Assembly: GCA_002474345.1 (NCBI GenBank)
Contig: DKQD01000069.1
Span: forward strand, 1 to 7,919
Length of the DNA stretch: 7,919 nt
DNA from: Bacteriovoracaceae bacterium UBA7317
Lineage (GTDB): Bacteria > Bdellovibrionota > Bacteriovoracia > Bacteriovoracales > Bacteriovoracaceae
Reading direction: 5' to 3'
Each line of letters begins with the position of its first letter. Within the stretch, counting starts at the first letter, position 1. The translations under genes were made by a program, and so were the position numbers. The notes below the pieces were generated by a model, which ran no database searches, was not told where the DNA came from, and saw only the letters and a list, made by a program, of their open reading frames with translations. Positions 1 to 6,852 of this stretch are shown in pieces.

Positions 1-330
1 TGTTAATTTCAACGCTTTCTTGACATTGGGGGGGAGTCCCATTATGACTCCATCAGATTTTTTGATTAGATTACGTATTTTTTGTGTATCTTGTTTACTT
101 TTAAAATCAAACCTCAAGATCTCTTTTTTGTTATTTAGAGTATTATACCACTCAGGAAAACACTCATCCATCTCTGAAAAAAGACCTTTACTGAATGGAT
201 CTTGGATCATTATATCTTCAATTTTTATGACCTTTGCACCGAGCCCTCCAATAAGATTGCCGGCCAAAGGTCCTGGTAGCCGTGTACTTAGATCGATAAA
301 TGTAAAACCTTTAAGAGGCTCTTGGATCAT
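1..330 (-). CDS. Family III (CaiB/BaiF) CoA transferase, N-terminal part, cut by window edge
   Basis: Reading the minus strand from an ATG at 330-328 gives 110 codons that stay open to base 1, so the C-terminal part lies outside the window. Residues 6-38 match the conserved N-terminus of CaiB/BaiF, formyl-CoA transferase and alpha-methylacyl-CoA racemase proteins: LKG, then IDLS, then PGPLAG (19-24), then GLGAKVIKIE (29-38). Residues around 66-107 carry the usual following block (N-NKK, FDFKSK, then a SDGVIMGLPPNV stretch where relatives have VVENFRPGV). Family members move CoA between carboxylic acids or racemise 2-methylacyl-CoA. The catalytic Asp lies further downstream and cannot be seen, so substrate and activity are open. 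The start overlaps the stop of the upstream YyaL-like gene as ATGA, and a purine-rich AAGGAAGAAG precedes it, which suggests translational coupling. Family assignment is strong; the exact reaction is unknown. Confidence 0.85.
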   Translation of the reverse strand, partial: MIQEPLKGFTFIDLSTRLPGPLAGNLIGGLGAKVIKIEDIMIQDPFSKGLFSEMDECFPEWYNTLNNKKEILRFDFKSKQDTQKIRNLIKKSDGVIMGLPPNVKKALKLT

Positions 331-2438
331 TCTTCTTCCTTTTCTTCTTTAGGACTTAAAGTGCCAAGGAAGTTTTTAAGACCTTCTCCCTGTAGTTCGC
401 AGGCTTCCATATTGCAAATTTGCCATTCTTCATTATTTTCATTGTGAAAGTCTAAAACAAACCTATGCTGAAAAAAGTTTATAAAGGATGCGAAGTCGGC
501 TTCATTCAGCCATTTAACAGGAACTTTAACGACTCTGTATACATCATCAGGATAGGTTAAAGACCTTAAGGCTTCGCCGCTACCGATTGGATTTTTTAAG
601 GATTCATGAATAGAAATTTCTTTAATTTTTTCAATTATTTCTAGATAATCTTTATCTAAAAATAAAATAGCCGCCCTTCTGAAAAGGCCTATTAAGGTTG
701 ATGTAGGTGACCTGTATGAATTGTCGAATGCATTAACCTTTTGATTTGGGTACAGGTGGAGGTCTTCAAGAGATTTTGGCCTTGTTAATATTGAACCTTC
801 ATCAATGAATTCCTTTTCTATAAAGGTAAGAGTGTCTTTGAAGTTTTCTTTAAAGACGGGGTTTCCTGTAACTTCATATATTCTTACCTGTGCCTCAGCA
901 AAGAATACATAGTCTTCGATAAAAGAGAAGCCTTCCTCTAGTGTATTTGTATGGCGGATACTAGTTGTATTTTCTTGTATCGTTTCGCCGTCAACAAGGT
1001 TAATTCCATTTGGAGTCTTATTATTTTCATTTAAAAAGTTTTTATAGATCCCCTCAAGAGCTTTATTAAAAAGCAGGCTTGCTTTGTGGCGAATTGCAGG
1101 AATTTGAGTGTACTGAAGAGTATCAACGAGTGCGCTCATAATCATAAAGTTCCAGCTCGCGACTCCCTTCCTATCTGTTTGTGGTGGAATTCGCTCTCTC
1201 CTCTCAGACAAGAGACTTTCCTTTGCTTTTCTAATGAGGTTCCATCCTTTTTGACTAAATAGATTTTCTTTCTCTTCTAAATTTAGTGAAATGACATTAA
1301 GACCTGAATGAAAGTTACCCTCGTCTGTAATATTGAACCACTTTTTTAATTGATCTAAATGTTTTCCAAGTACTTCTTCTTTGTCATCACCTCTATTTAA
1401 TGAGTCTTCGAATTCTTCTTTCGAGAATGTGAAGTAAGCACCTTCCATACCTTCACTATCAGCATCTTGTGCACTAAAGAAGTACTTCTCTTCACTCAGC
1501 ATTTCTTTTTCAAGGTAATCGAGTGTATCCATAATTCCGTCAAAAATAAGAGGAGAAGGAAAAATAAGGCTTAATTTTGTAAGCATTTTTAATAAGCCAG
1601 CTTGGTCATAGAGCATTTTTTCAAAGTGAGGGACCTTCCATTCTTTATCTACGCTATATCTATGTATACCACCTCTTACTTGGTCATAAATACCACCCAT
1701 CATCATTGTTTCGATACTTTTTATTATATGCTCGCCTTCTTCTTGGGATACCATCCCTTCAATCATTTGCTCAATGGCCCATTCATAAAAACTAAAATTT
1801 GGAAACTTTGGTGCCTCTCCGTAACCTCCATTTTCTTTATCTTTGAATTCTGAGATTGCTTCTAGGATACTCATCGGCTGTGGAAAGTGTCCTTGAAACT
1901 CCACTTTTTCTTTAGATATGAAGCCTTCTTTTAGAGCTTCTGTGACTTTGTTTGCATTTTCCTCAACTTTGTCTCTTTCTTCACTATAGGCTCGGTTTAG
2001 CTCTCCAATGAGTTCAGGAAATGTCGTTTCATTTTTATTTTGGGAGACTAATGGATAATAAGTTCCAACAAAAAAAGGTTTCATGTCAGGAAGTAGAAAA
2101 GCAGAAAGAGGCCAACCTCCTGATTGTGAGAAGAGTTGGCAGGCTTGCTGATAATAGGAGTCTATGTCAGGAAACTCCTCTTTATCAACTTTTATAGAAA
2201 TAAAGTTCTTGTTTAGGAAATCTGCAACATCATTATTTGAGAATGATTCTTGTGACATAACATGGCACCAATGACATGAAGAGTAGCCAACCGAAAGGAA
2301 GATTGGTTTATTTTCGTCCTTTGCTTTTTGAATTGCCTCTGGGCAATAAGAGTACCAATGGATGGGGTTATCTTGATGTTGTTTAAGGTACATCGACTTC
2401 TCGCTCTTGAGTCTGTTAAAAGATCCTTCGCCGGCCAT
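327..2438 (-). CDS. YyaL/SPATA20-type DUF255 protein with N-terminal thioredoxin-like domain
   Basis: The protein has 703 residues, close to the roughly 690 of Bacillus YyaL. Residues 8-130 form the thioredoxin-like DUF255 domain: NRL near the start, a CHWC motif at 55-58, VDKEEFPDID at 84-93, GGWP at 107-110 and GTYYP at 125-129. The C-terminal two-thirds resembles an alpha/alpha-barrel (six-hairpin glycosidase-like) region with APKFP (209-213), PHFEKMLYDQ (270-279) and QDADSEG (324-330), all family hallmarks. No signal peptide is visible, so a cytoplasmic location is likely. The biochemical role of the family is not settled. An ATG at 2462 would add eight residues, but I chose 2438 because AAGGAG (complement of 2445-2450) sits six bases upstream of it and the protein then begins just before the conserved NRL. 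The 3' end overlaps the CoA transferase start by four bases. Confidence 0.93.
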   Translation of the reverse strand: MAGEGSFNRLKSEKSMYLKQHQDNPIHWYSYCPEAIQKAKDENKPIFLSVGYSSCHWCHVMSQESFSNNDVADFLNKNFISIKVDKEEFPDIDSYYQQACQLFSQSGGWPLSAFLLPDMKPFFVGTYYPLVSQNKNETTFPELIGELNRAYSEERDKVEENANKVTEALKEGFISKEKVEFQGHFPQPMSILEAISEFKDKENGGYGEAPKFPNFSFYEWAIEQMIEGMVSQEEGEHIIKSIETMMMGGIYDQVRGGIHRYSVDKEWKVPHFEKMLYDQAGLLKMLTKLSLIFPSPLIFDGIMDTLDYLEKEMLSEEKYFFSAQDADSEGMEGAYFTFSKEEFEDSLNRGDDKEEVLGKHLDQLKKWFNITDEGNFHSGLNVISLNLEEKENLFSQKGWNLIRKAKESLLSERRERIPPQTDRKGVASWNFMIMSALVDTLQYTQIPAIRHKASLLFNKALEGIYKNFLNENNKTPNGINLVDGETIQENTTSIRHTNTLEEGFSFIEDYVFFAEAQVRIYEVTGNPVFKENFKDTLTFIEKEFIDEGSILTRPKSLEDLHLYPNQKVNAFDNSYRSPTSTLIGLFRRAAILFLDKDYLEIIEKIKEISIHESLKNPIGSGEALRSLTYPDDVYRVVKVPVKWLNEADFASFINFFQHRFVLDFHNENNEEWQICNMEACELQGEGLKNFLGTLSPKEEKEEE

Positions 2439-2521
2439 TATTATCTCCTTAAAACTGAACAACTCAGAGTTTGGCAGTTGTTTAATTAAAAATTTTTTTA
2501 TTTCTTAAAGTTTTTTAGTTC

Positions 2522-2550
2522 ATATTAAAGCGAGACATTTCTCGTCTAAA
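2522..2550 (-). promoter_or_regulatory. Candidate promoter for the YyaL-CoA transferase operon with inverted repeat in the spacer
   Basis: Read on the minus strand, TTTAGA (complement of 2545-2550) and TAATAT (complement of 2522-2527) are separated by 17 bases. Each matches the sigma-70 consensus at four of six positions. A perfect inverted repeat, CGAGA-catt-TCTCG at 2531-2544, lies wholly within the spacer, where a bound repressor or a MerR-like activator could act. The predicted transcript start leaves a leader of about 75 bases before the ATG at 2438. The placement in the divergent gap supports the call; the -35 match is modest. Confidence 0.4.
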
Positions 2551-2557
2551 CTAAGAG

Positions 2558-2593
2558 TAATCCGGATCATACTAAATAAATTTAGATGGATTA
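2558..2593. repeat. Nested inverted repeat in the divergent intergenic region
   Basis: TAATCC (2558-2563) and GGATTA (2588-2593) form an outer inverted repeat. Inside it, CTAAA (2572-2576) and TTTAG (2581-2585) form an inner one around TAAA. The left arm also overlaps an eight-base palindrome, ATCCGGAT (2560-2567). The element lies just outside the -35 of the leftward promoter candidate, so it may be an operator or a cruciform-prone site. AT-rich DNA produces short repeats by chance, so confidence is low. Confidence 0.3.
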
Positions 2594-2625
2594 GTAAAGA
2601 GAAGCATATCTTTAAACCATTGGAA

Positions 2626-2638
2626 TTTGGTAACCAAA
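2626..2638. promoter_or_regulatory. Perfect 13-base inverted repeat, possible operator
   Basis: TTTGGT and ACCAAA flank a single central A at 2632. A smaller CCA-T-TGG repeat lies just upstream at 2617-2623. The site is about 33 bases upstream of the rightward -35 candidate, a position used by many activators and some repressors. No regulator is encoded in the window, so the ligand or protein is unknown. Confidence 0.3.
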
Positions 2639-2671
2639 CTTAGAAAAAATTACACCTTGAGGGACTTTAGA

Positions 2672-2699
2672 TTTACAAGTGCACTGTGTCGTTTATAAA
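2672..2699 (+). promoter_or_regulatory. Promoter for the lytic transglycosylase gene
   Basis: TTTACA (2672-2677) and TATAAA (2694-2699) each match the sigma-70 hexamers at five of six positions and are 16 bases apart. Transcription would begin near 2706, about 35 bases before the TTG start at 2741. This is the best promoter match in the window. Confidence 0.55.
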
Positions 2700-2740
2700 G
2701 AGCTTGGTTAAAAGAACTAACTTTCAAATGGGGATGCAGG

Positions 2741-3778
2741 TTGTCCAAAGAAAAAGTAATTTCAAGCACTGATTATATTGTTTCGAGATTTTTCCTTAGC
2801 ATTAAATACCTTGCTGTAACTATATTATCTTCTACTGTCGCATTTATTTTGTATTTGGGCCTTGTTTCGAATCTATTATTAGAGAAGCCTCACTTATTTA
2901 ACTCCCTTTCTCATCTTTTTATTTCAAAAAAGCCTGCAACTATTCTCACGAAGGCTGAAATTAAAAATAAAGGTCTTGAAAGTACACCTTTAGAAGAAGT
3001 CTATCCATTTAAGGAGCCTACATATAACTTTGATTCAGTTGGAAAAACTTTTCAAGAAGTGGATATTTCAAGAATAAGTGAACTTTCGAAGGTAGAGTTT
3101 GAAGACCTTATCTTGTCTTCTGTTCCAGCTGGTCTTAAAGGAAAACTTAAACCCTTTCTGAAAACAACGCTATTTTATTCAGAAAAGTTCCAAGTAGATC
3201 CTTTTTGGGTTCTTGCAGTAATGTGGACAGAGAGTCATTTTAACCCGAAAGCAAGAAGTTATGTTAACGCAAGGGGATTGATGCAAATAATGCCTCGAAC
3301 AGGTTACTTTTTAGCAGGGTTGCTTGAGAAGCCCGTGAAGAGTTTGAGGTCTGCTATTCAAATAACTAAAAAGCCAGAGCCAAATATAGAAATGGGGGCT
3401 TTTTACCTTAAAAAAATACTCAGAGATTTTAATGGTCATTATATCCATGCTACAGCTGCTTACAACATGGGTCCAGGTGGTGTTAAAAAAAGGCTTAGAA
3501 AAGGTCTTCGTGTAGGAAATAGAAATAAATATGTAAATAAGGTTAAAAGAGCTTATAAAGAGCTAATCAAAGGTTATAGAAAAAGTTTTCTCTTTTTACC
3601 GCGCGATTACGTAGAAACTTTTGTTTTCAAAAATAAAGATTTCAAGAGTTTGGAAAGAAGTTTTCTGTGGGACAGGAGCTTTTGGCGTGTAACATCTATG
3701 CCTTATAAAAGAGATCTTAATAGAAAGGTTTTTCTTGCATTTTTATTAAGCAGCAAAAAAGAAGCTATTTTCCTTTAA
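2741..3778 (+). CDS. Membrane-anchored SLT-family lytic transglycosylase
   Basis: This 345-residue protein should cleave the MurNAc-GlcNAc bond of peptidoglycan with formation of 1,6-anhydroMurNAc. One hydrophobic segment at about 22-44 follows a short basic N-terminus and lacks a lipobox, which suggests an inner-membrane anchor with the rest periplasmic. A linker (about 45-135) leads to the SLT domain (about 136-255). That domain holds the catalytic Glu164 in TESHFNP, GLMQIMP (179-185), a GAFYLKKIL stretch (219-227) and AAYNMGPGGV (239-248). The basic and aromatic tail from about 280 to 345 is not part of the SLT fold and I do not recognise it. The start is TTG: it is the first possible start after an in-frame stop at 2696-2698, no in-frame ATG exists before residue 161, and GGGGA at 2730-2734 is a modest ribosome site. 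A promoter candidate lies directly upstream. Confidence 0.9.
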   Translation: MSKEKVISSTDYIVSRFFLSIKYLAVTILSSTVAFILYLGLVSNLLLEKPHLFNSLSHLFISKKPATILTKAEIKNKGLESTPLEEVYPFKEPTYNFDSVGKTFQEVDISRISELSKVEFEDLILSSVPAGLKGKLKPFLKTTLFYSEKFQVDPFWVLAVMWTESHFNPKARSYVNARGLMQIMPRTGYFLAGLLEKPVKSLRSAIQITKKPEPNIEMGAFYLKKILRDFNGHYIHATAAYNMGPGGVKKRLRKGLRVGNRNKYVNKVKRAYKELIKGYRKSFLFLPRDYVETFVFKNKDFKSLERSFLWDRSFWRVTSMPYKRDLNRKVFLAFLLSSKKEAIFL

Positions 3779-3781
3779 AAT

Positions 3782-3805
3782 CTTCGTATTACCCGAGTTT
3801 TTTTT
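3782..3805 (+). terminator. Weak intrinsic terminator candidate after the transglycosylase gene
   Basis: A small stem pairs CT-CG (3782-3786, with a bulged T at 3784) with CGAG (3794-3797) and is followed at once by eight T residues (3798-3805). The stem is only four pairs, so termination would be inefficient, but the position just after the stop codon fits. Confidence 0.35.
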
Positions 3806-3806
3806 A

Positions 3807-3835
3807 TTCACAACTTCTCCTTCATCCCCTAGTAT
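3807..3835 (+). promoter_or_regulatory. Candidate promoter for the cmk-heptosyltransferase operon
   Basis: TTCACA (3807-3812, five of six to TTGACA) lies 17 bases from TAGTAT (3830-3835, four of six to TATAAT). The transcript would have a leader of roughly 80 bases containing the repeats at 3860-3892. The match is moderate and in AT-rich DNA, so this is tentative. Confidence 0.3.
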
Positions 3836-3859
3836 TCTAAGACTTTTTTTGGATTGCTG

Positions 3860-3892
3860 ATCTTTTGCCAAAAAGACGCATCTTTTTTGCCA
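3860..3892. repeat. Imperfect direct repeat with internal hairpin upstream of cmk
   Basis: ATCTTTTGCCA (3860-3870) recurs as ATCTTTTTTGCCA (3880-3892), about two helical turns apart. The region between can form a hairpin, AAAAAGA (3870-3876) with TCTTTTT (3881-3887) around CGCA. It may be a tandem operator or a leader hairpin in the cmk transcript. No function is shown by sequence alone. Confidence 0.35.
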
Positions 3893-3923
3893 TGTGTCTG
3901 ATTGCCTAGATAAAGGAATTTAT

Positions 3924-4616
3924 ATGCTATACGAAACAGTGGTCGCAATAGATGGACCAAGTGGAAGTGGAAAGTCGTCTATTGCAAGAGATCTAGCTTC
4001 AGATATGGGGTTATTGTATGTCGATACTGGGTCTATGTTCAGGGCCCTAGCTGTTGTCGCTTTAGAAAGAGGGTTAAAACTTACTGAAGATGATATAAAT
4101 AAACCCTTTCTTGACTCTCTTGCATTGGAATATGGGACTTCTGATAAAGAACTAATTAAAATCGATGGAAAAAATCTTACAGAGTCTATTAGAGAGCACC
4201 ATATATCATCACTAGCTTCTAAAATATCTGGGTTTACCGCGGTAAGAGAGTTCTTAGCTGATTTCCAAAGAAATCTAGTCAGGAAAAAGATCTGCGTAAT
4301 GGAAGGTAGGGATATTGGTACTGTTGTTTTTCCAAAGGCTTTTTGTAAAATATACCTAACGGCGAGTGATAAAACTAGGGCCGAAAGAAGGTTAAAACAA
4401 CTTAGAGAAAAAGGACAAGTAACTTATAAGTTTGAAGATATTTTGAGAGATGTTAAAGAAAGAGATGAAAACGATTCAAAAAGGGCTCTTGCACCTTTGA
4501 AGCAAGCTGAAGATGCAAAAAAACTTGATACAACAGACCTAGAATATAAAGAAGTACTTGATGAGTTAAAAGCGATTGTTTTAAAAAGTGCTAGAGAGAA
4601 AAATGTGGAGCTTTAA
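3924..4616 (+). CDS. cmk: Cytidylate kinase (CMP/dCMP kinase)
   Basis: Cmk phosphorylates CMP and dCMP with ATP to give CDP and dCDP in the cytoplasm. The 230-residue product matches the family's usual 220-230. The P-loop GPSGSGKSS is at 11-19, the nucleotide-monophosphate site begins with YVDTGSMFRA (32-41), and MEGRDIGTVVFPKA, RAERRLKQL (lid region) and the closing RALAPLKQAEDAKKLDTT stretch are all close to consensus. An ATG at 3894 would add ten residues, but I chose 3924 because AAAGGA (3912-3917) is well spaced from it and the protein then begins just before the first beta strand, as in E. coli. The next gene begins six bases after the stop, so the two are probably co-transcribed. No catalytic residue appears to be missing. 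Confidence 0.97.
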   Translation: MLYETVVAIDGPSGSGKSSIARDLASDMGLLYVDTGSMFRALAVVALERGLKLTEDDINKPFLDSLALEYGTSDKELIKIDGKNLTESIREHHISSLASKISGFTAVREFLADFQRNLVRKKICVMEGRDIGTVVFPKAFCKIYLTASDKTRAERRLKQLREKGQVTYKFEDILRDVKERDENDSKRALAPLKQAEDAKKLDTTDLEYKEVLDELKAIVLKSAREKNVEL

Positions 4617-4622
4617 AAGCTT

Positions 4623-5726
4623 ATGAAGGTTGTTATAAATAGAAGTGATGCTATTGGAGATACATTGCTTACTCTTCCAATGGCAAAAAAGTTGAAGAAG
4701 AGTTTCCCAAATTGTCATATCACTTTTATTATTTCCCCAAAAACGGTACCTATCTTAGAAGCGAATCCAATTGTAGATAATTACTGGGTCTATGATAAGA
4801 GTATTTCACCTTTAAAAAACTTTATTAGCTTAAAAGATAAATTCATAAAAGAGAACATCGATACATATTTGCATGTTGGTGGAAGCCATATTCCAAGTCT
4901 TTCCGCTTTAATTGCCGGAATTAAGTATAGAGGTGGATTGCTTAACAAGTGGCAGACATTTTTTTTACTTAACAATGGCGTTAGGCAAAGACGGTCTTTG
5001 GTTGAGATGCATGAGTCAGAATATAATATAAACCTTCTTCATCCGTTGGGTATTAATTACCATCATTCCGAAAAGGAGAGTTGTGCACCTGAGATTTTAA
5101 TTCGAGAGGAGGAAAAAGAAAAAGCTATAAAAGACTTTAAAGAAGAGGTAGAGAAAGAAAAAGTATCTTTCAAAAATGAAATGATTTTTATCCATCCAGG
5201 CATGACAGGGCATACACTCAACTGGTCATCAAAAAACTATGCAAGAATTATTCTTAAACTTGAGAATAGTTTTCCTGACCGCTTTCTTTTTGTTCTTTCT
5301 TTTACTCAGAGTGATAAGGATTATGTTGATGGAGTTAGTGAACAGCTCGGTCAAAAAGGCTTTTCTGGCCTAAAGAATAAGGTTTATTACTTTAACGGAG
5401 GAATAAAAGGTTTAAGGAACTATATGGCTGTTTTGTCCAGAGCAGTTTTGTTTGTTGGACCTAGTACTGGAACAACGCATTTAGCAAACATTTTAGGTGT
5501 TAAAATCGCTACAATATATTCGCCAATTAAGGTTCAAACTTCTTTACGTTGGGGGCCATTTTTTCGCGACTCTAAAAAAGTTCGTGTTGTTGTGCCTGAT
5601 GTTGTCTGTGGTGAGAAGTTTCAGTGTGCAGGATCGTCTTGTCTTTACTATGAATGTATGGGAAAGATTGAGGTAGATGAGGTCTTTGAATCTATTCAAG
5701 AATTGCTTAATAATAAGAAGTTTTAA
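4623..5726 (+). CDS. Glycosyltransferase family 9 heptosyltransferase (LPS core)
   Basis: The 367-residue protein has the two-Rossmann GT-B layout of WaaC/WaaF-type enzymes, which move heptose from ADP-heptose onto lipid A-Kdo or the inner core at the inner membrane. The N-terminus carries DAIGDTLLTLP (9-19), with Asp13 aligned to the catalytic Asp13 of WaaC. The second domain has FIHPG (189-193) and VGPSTGTTHLANILG (278-292), the nucleotide-sugar loop; Ser281 sits where many relatives have Asp. Four cysteines (329, 335, 340, 345) near the C-terminus match a Cys-rich motif seen in many GT9 proteins. The start lies six bases after cmk; the nearest GGAG (4607-4610) is within cmk and 12 bases away. 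A 13-base inverted repeat (4609-4621) spans the cmk stop and could bring it closer. Which heptose position is used cannot be told; the neighbouring rfaE1 supports heptose. Confidence 0.88.
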   Translation: MKVVINRSDAIGDTLLTLPMAKKLKKSFPNCHITFIISPKTVPILEANPIVDNYWVYDKSISPLKNFISLKDKFIKENIDTYLHVGGSHIPSLSALIAGIKYRGGLLNKWQTFFLLNNGVRQRRSLVEMHESEYNINLLHPLGINYHHSEKESCAPEILIREEEKEKAIKDFKEEVEKEKVSFKNEMIFIHPGMTGHTLNWSSKNYARIILKLENSFPDRFLFVLSFTQSDKDYVDGVSEQLGQKGFSGLKNKVYYFNGGIKGLRNYMAVLSRAVLFVGPSTGTTHLANILGVKIATIYSPIKVQTSLRWGPFFRDSKKVRVVVPDVVCGEKFQCAGSSCLYYECMGKIEVDEVFESIQELLNNKKF

Positions 5727-5752
5727 CTTCCCATCAGAGCGATTTTTAATTT

Positions 5753-5783
5753 AAGTTGGTATTCAATACCTTGTATCCAACTT
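5753..5783 (+). promoter_or_regulatory. Stem-loop between the heptosyltransferase gene and rfaE1
   Basis: AAGTTGG (5753-5759) pairs perfectly with CCAACTT (5777-5783). An alternative inner hairpin, GGTAT-tca-ATACC (5758-5770), shares the GG and would compete with it. Only four T residues follow, so this is not a classical terminator. It may be an mRNA-processing or attenuation structure in the leader of rfaE1, or a weak end to the upstream operon. Confidence 0.35.
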
Positions 5784-5832
5784 TTGAAACCGACTTATTT
5801 AAGAATAGAAAAAGACTCTAAAGGTAAAAAGA

Positions 5833-6849
5833 ATGAATTTGATATCGGAATCTCGTTTTAAAGAATTGGTACAAACATTTAAAGAGCTGAAACCTCTTTT
5901 AGTCATTGGCGATATTGGGTTGGATAAATATACATTTGGTGAGGTATCAAGGATATCCCCAGAGGCACCTGTCCCAGTATTAAGGGTTACGAAGGAATGG
6001 GAAAAGTTAGGGTTAGCAGCTAATATCTCTCATAACTTAAAAACTCTTGGAGTATCTTCCACTTTATGCGGCTTGGTAGGTGAAGATAGAAATGCAAATG
6101 TGATTGAGGGACTTTTGGAAGATAATGAACTATCTACTTGGGGCATTATACGTTGCAAAGACAGAAGAACGACCTTTAAAGAAAGAATAACGACGGACAC
6201 CCAGCAAATTTGCAGAGTTGATTATGAGACGAGTAAGGGCCTTGATCGAGAAATTGAAGAGCACTTTATTGATAGAGCATTAGACCTTACGCCTCAGCAT
6301 TCTGGTATTATTATTGAAGATTATGGGAAAGGGCTTCTTAGCAAGAATGCTTTAAATAGGTTAATCAATTATTGTCAAGATAAGGATATTTTTGTGGCTA
6401 TAGACCCGAGCAGGAAAACCAATCCTGACTGGTATAAGGGTGCTTCATTATTGAAGCCAAATTGGTTGGAAGCTCAAGCGCTGGTTGAGGCGATAGGTTA
6501 TAGGGATAAAAAGCTTGAAACTGTCGGAGATATACTTTTAGAAAAGCTAGACCTTGAAAAACTTGTGATTACATTAGGAGCACAAGGGATGGCTTTAATA
6601 GATAGAAAAATGAATCAGCCACTAAAAATATTACCTACAGCAGCAACTAGTGTTTATGATGTTTCAGGAGCCGGCGACACAGCAATTAGCTTACTCGTTG
6701 CAGGTATATTAGGAGGAGCTTCTTTAGAGGAAGCTGCTTGGTTAGCCAACTGCGGATCTGGTGTTGTTGTGGCTAAAAAAGGCACTGCAACTGTTAATGT
6801 TGACGAGCTTTTCAATTTTCATGGAAGACTTCTTACACAATTTTCCTAA
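5833..6849 (+). CDS. rfaE1: D-glycero-beta-D-manno-heptose-7-phosphate kinase (heptokinase-only RfaE1)
   Basis: RfaE1 uses ATP to phosphorylate heptose 7-phosphate at C1, a step toward ADP-heptose. The 338-residue length covers only the PfkB-type kinase half of HldE (about 477 residues in E. coli), so the adenylyltransferase must be a separate gene elsewhere. Seen in the sequence are VIGDIGLDKYTFGEVSRISP (24-43), the substrate-binding start typical of HldE/RfaE; GLAAN (60-64), where many relatives have GGAAN; LKPNWLEA (207-214); VITLGAQGMAL (245-255); and the ATP/anion-hole motif DVSGAGDT (276-283) with catalytic Asp282. AAAGG at 5820-5824 is eight bases from the ATG. The gene sits 106 bases after a GT9 heptosyltransferase and three bases before the DUF4416 gene, consistent with a heptose/core cluster. 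Confidence 0.93.
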   Translation: MNLISESRFKELVQTFKELKPLLVIGDIGLDKYTFGEVSRISPEAPVPVLRVTKEWEKLGLAANISHNLKTLGVSSTLCGLVGEDRNANVIEGLLEDNELSTWGIIRCKDRRTTFKERITTDTQQICRVDYETSKGLDREIEEHFIDRALDLTPQHSGIIIEDYGKGLLSKNALNRLINYCQDKDIFVAIDPSRKTNPDWYKGASLLKPNWLEAQALVEAIGYRDKKLETVGDILLEKLDLEKLVITLGAQGMALIDRKMNQPLKILPTAATSVYDVSGAGDTAISLLVAGILGGASLEEAAWLANCGSGVVVAKKGTATVNVDELFNFHGRLLTQFS

Positions 6850-6852
6850 TTT

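Noticed and set aside
20..352. Rightward open frame of 110 codons at the left edge
   Set aside because: It lies opposite the CoA transferase N-terminus, whose minus-strand translation matches the family clearly. The rightward product resembles nothing and has no convincing ribosome site.
1602..1853. Rightward frame inside the YyaL-like gene
   Set aside because: It is antisense to a conserved part of DUF255 (PHFEKMLYDQ region) and shows no protein features.
3894..3923. Upstream ATG giving a ten-residue longer Cmk
   Set aside because: It lacks a ribosome site, whereas the ATG at 3924 has AAAGGA at good spacing and matches the family's N-terminus.
4790..4975. Leftward frame inside the heptosyltransferase gene
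   Set aside because: It is a shadow of a well-supported GT9 gene.
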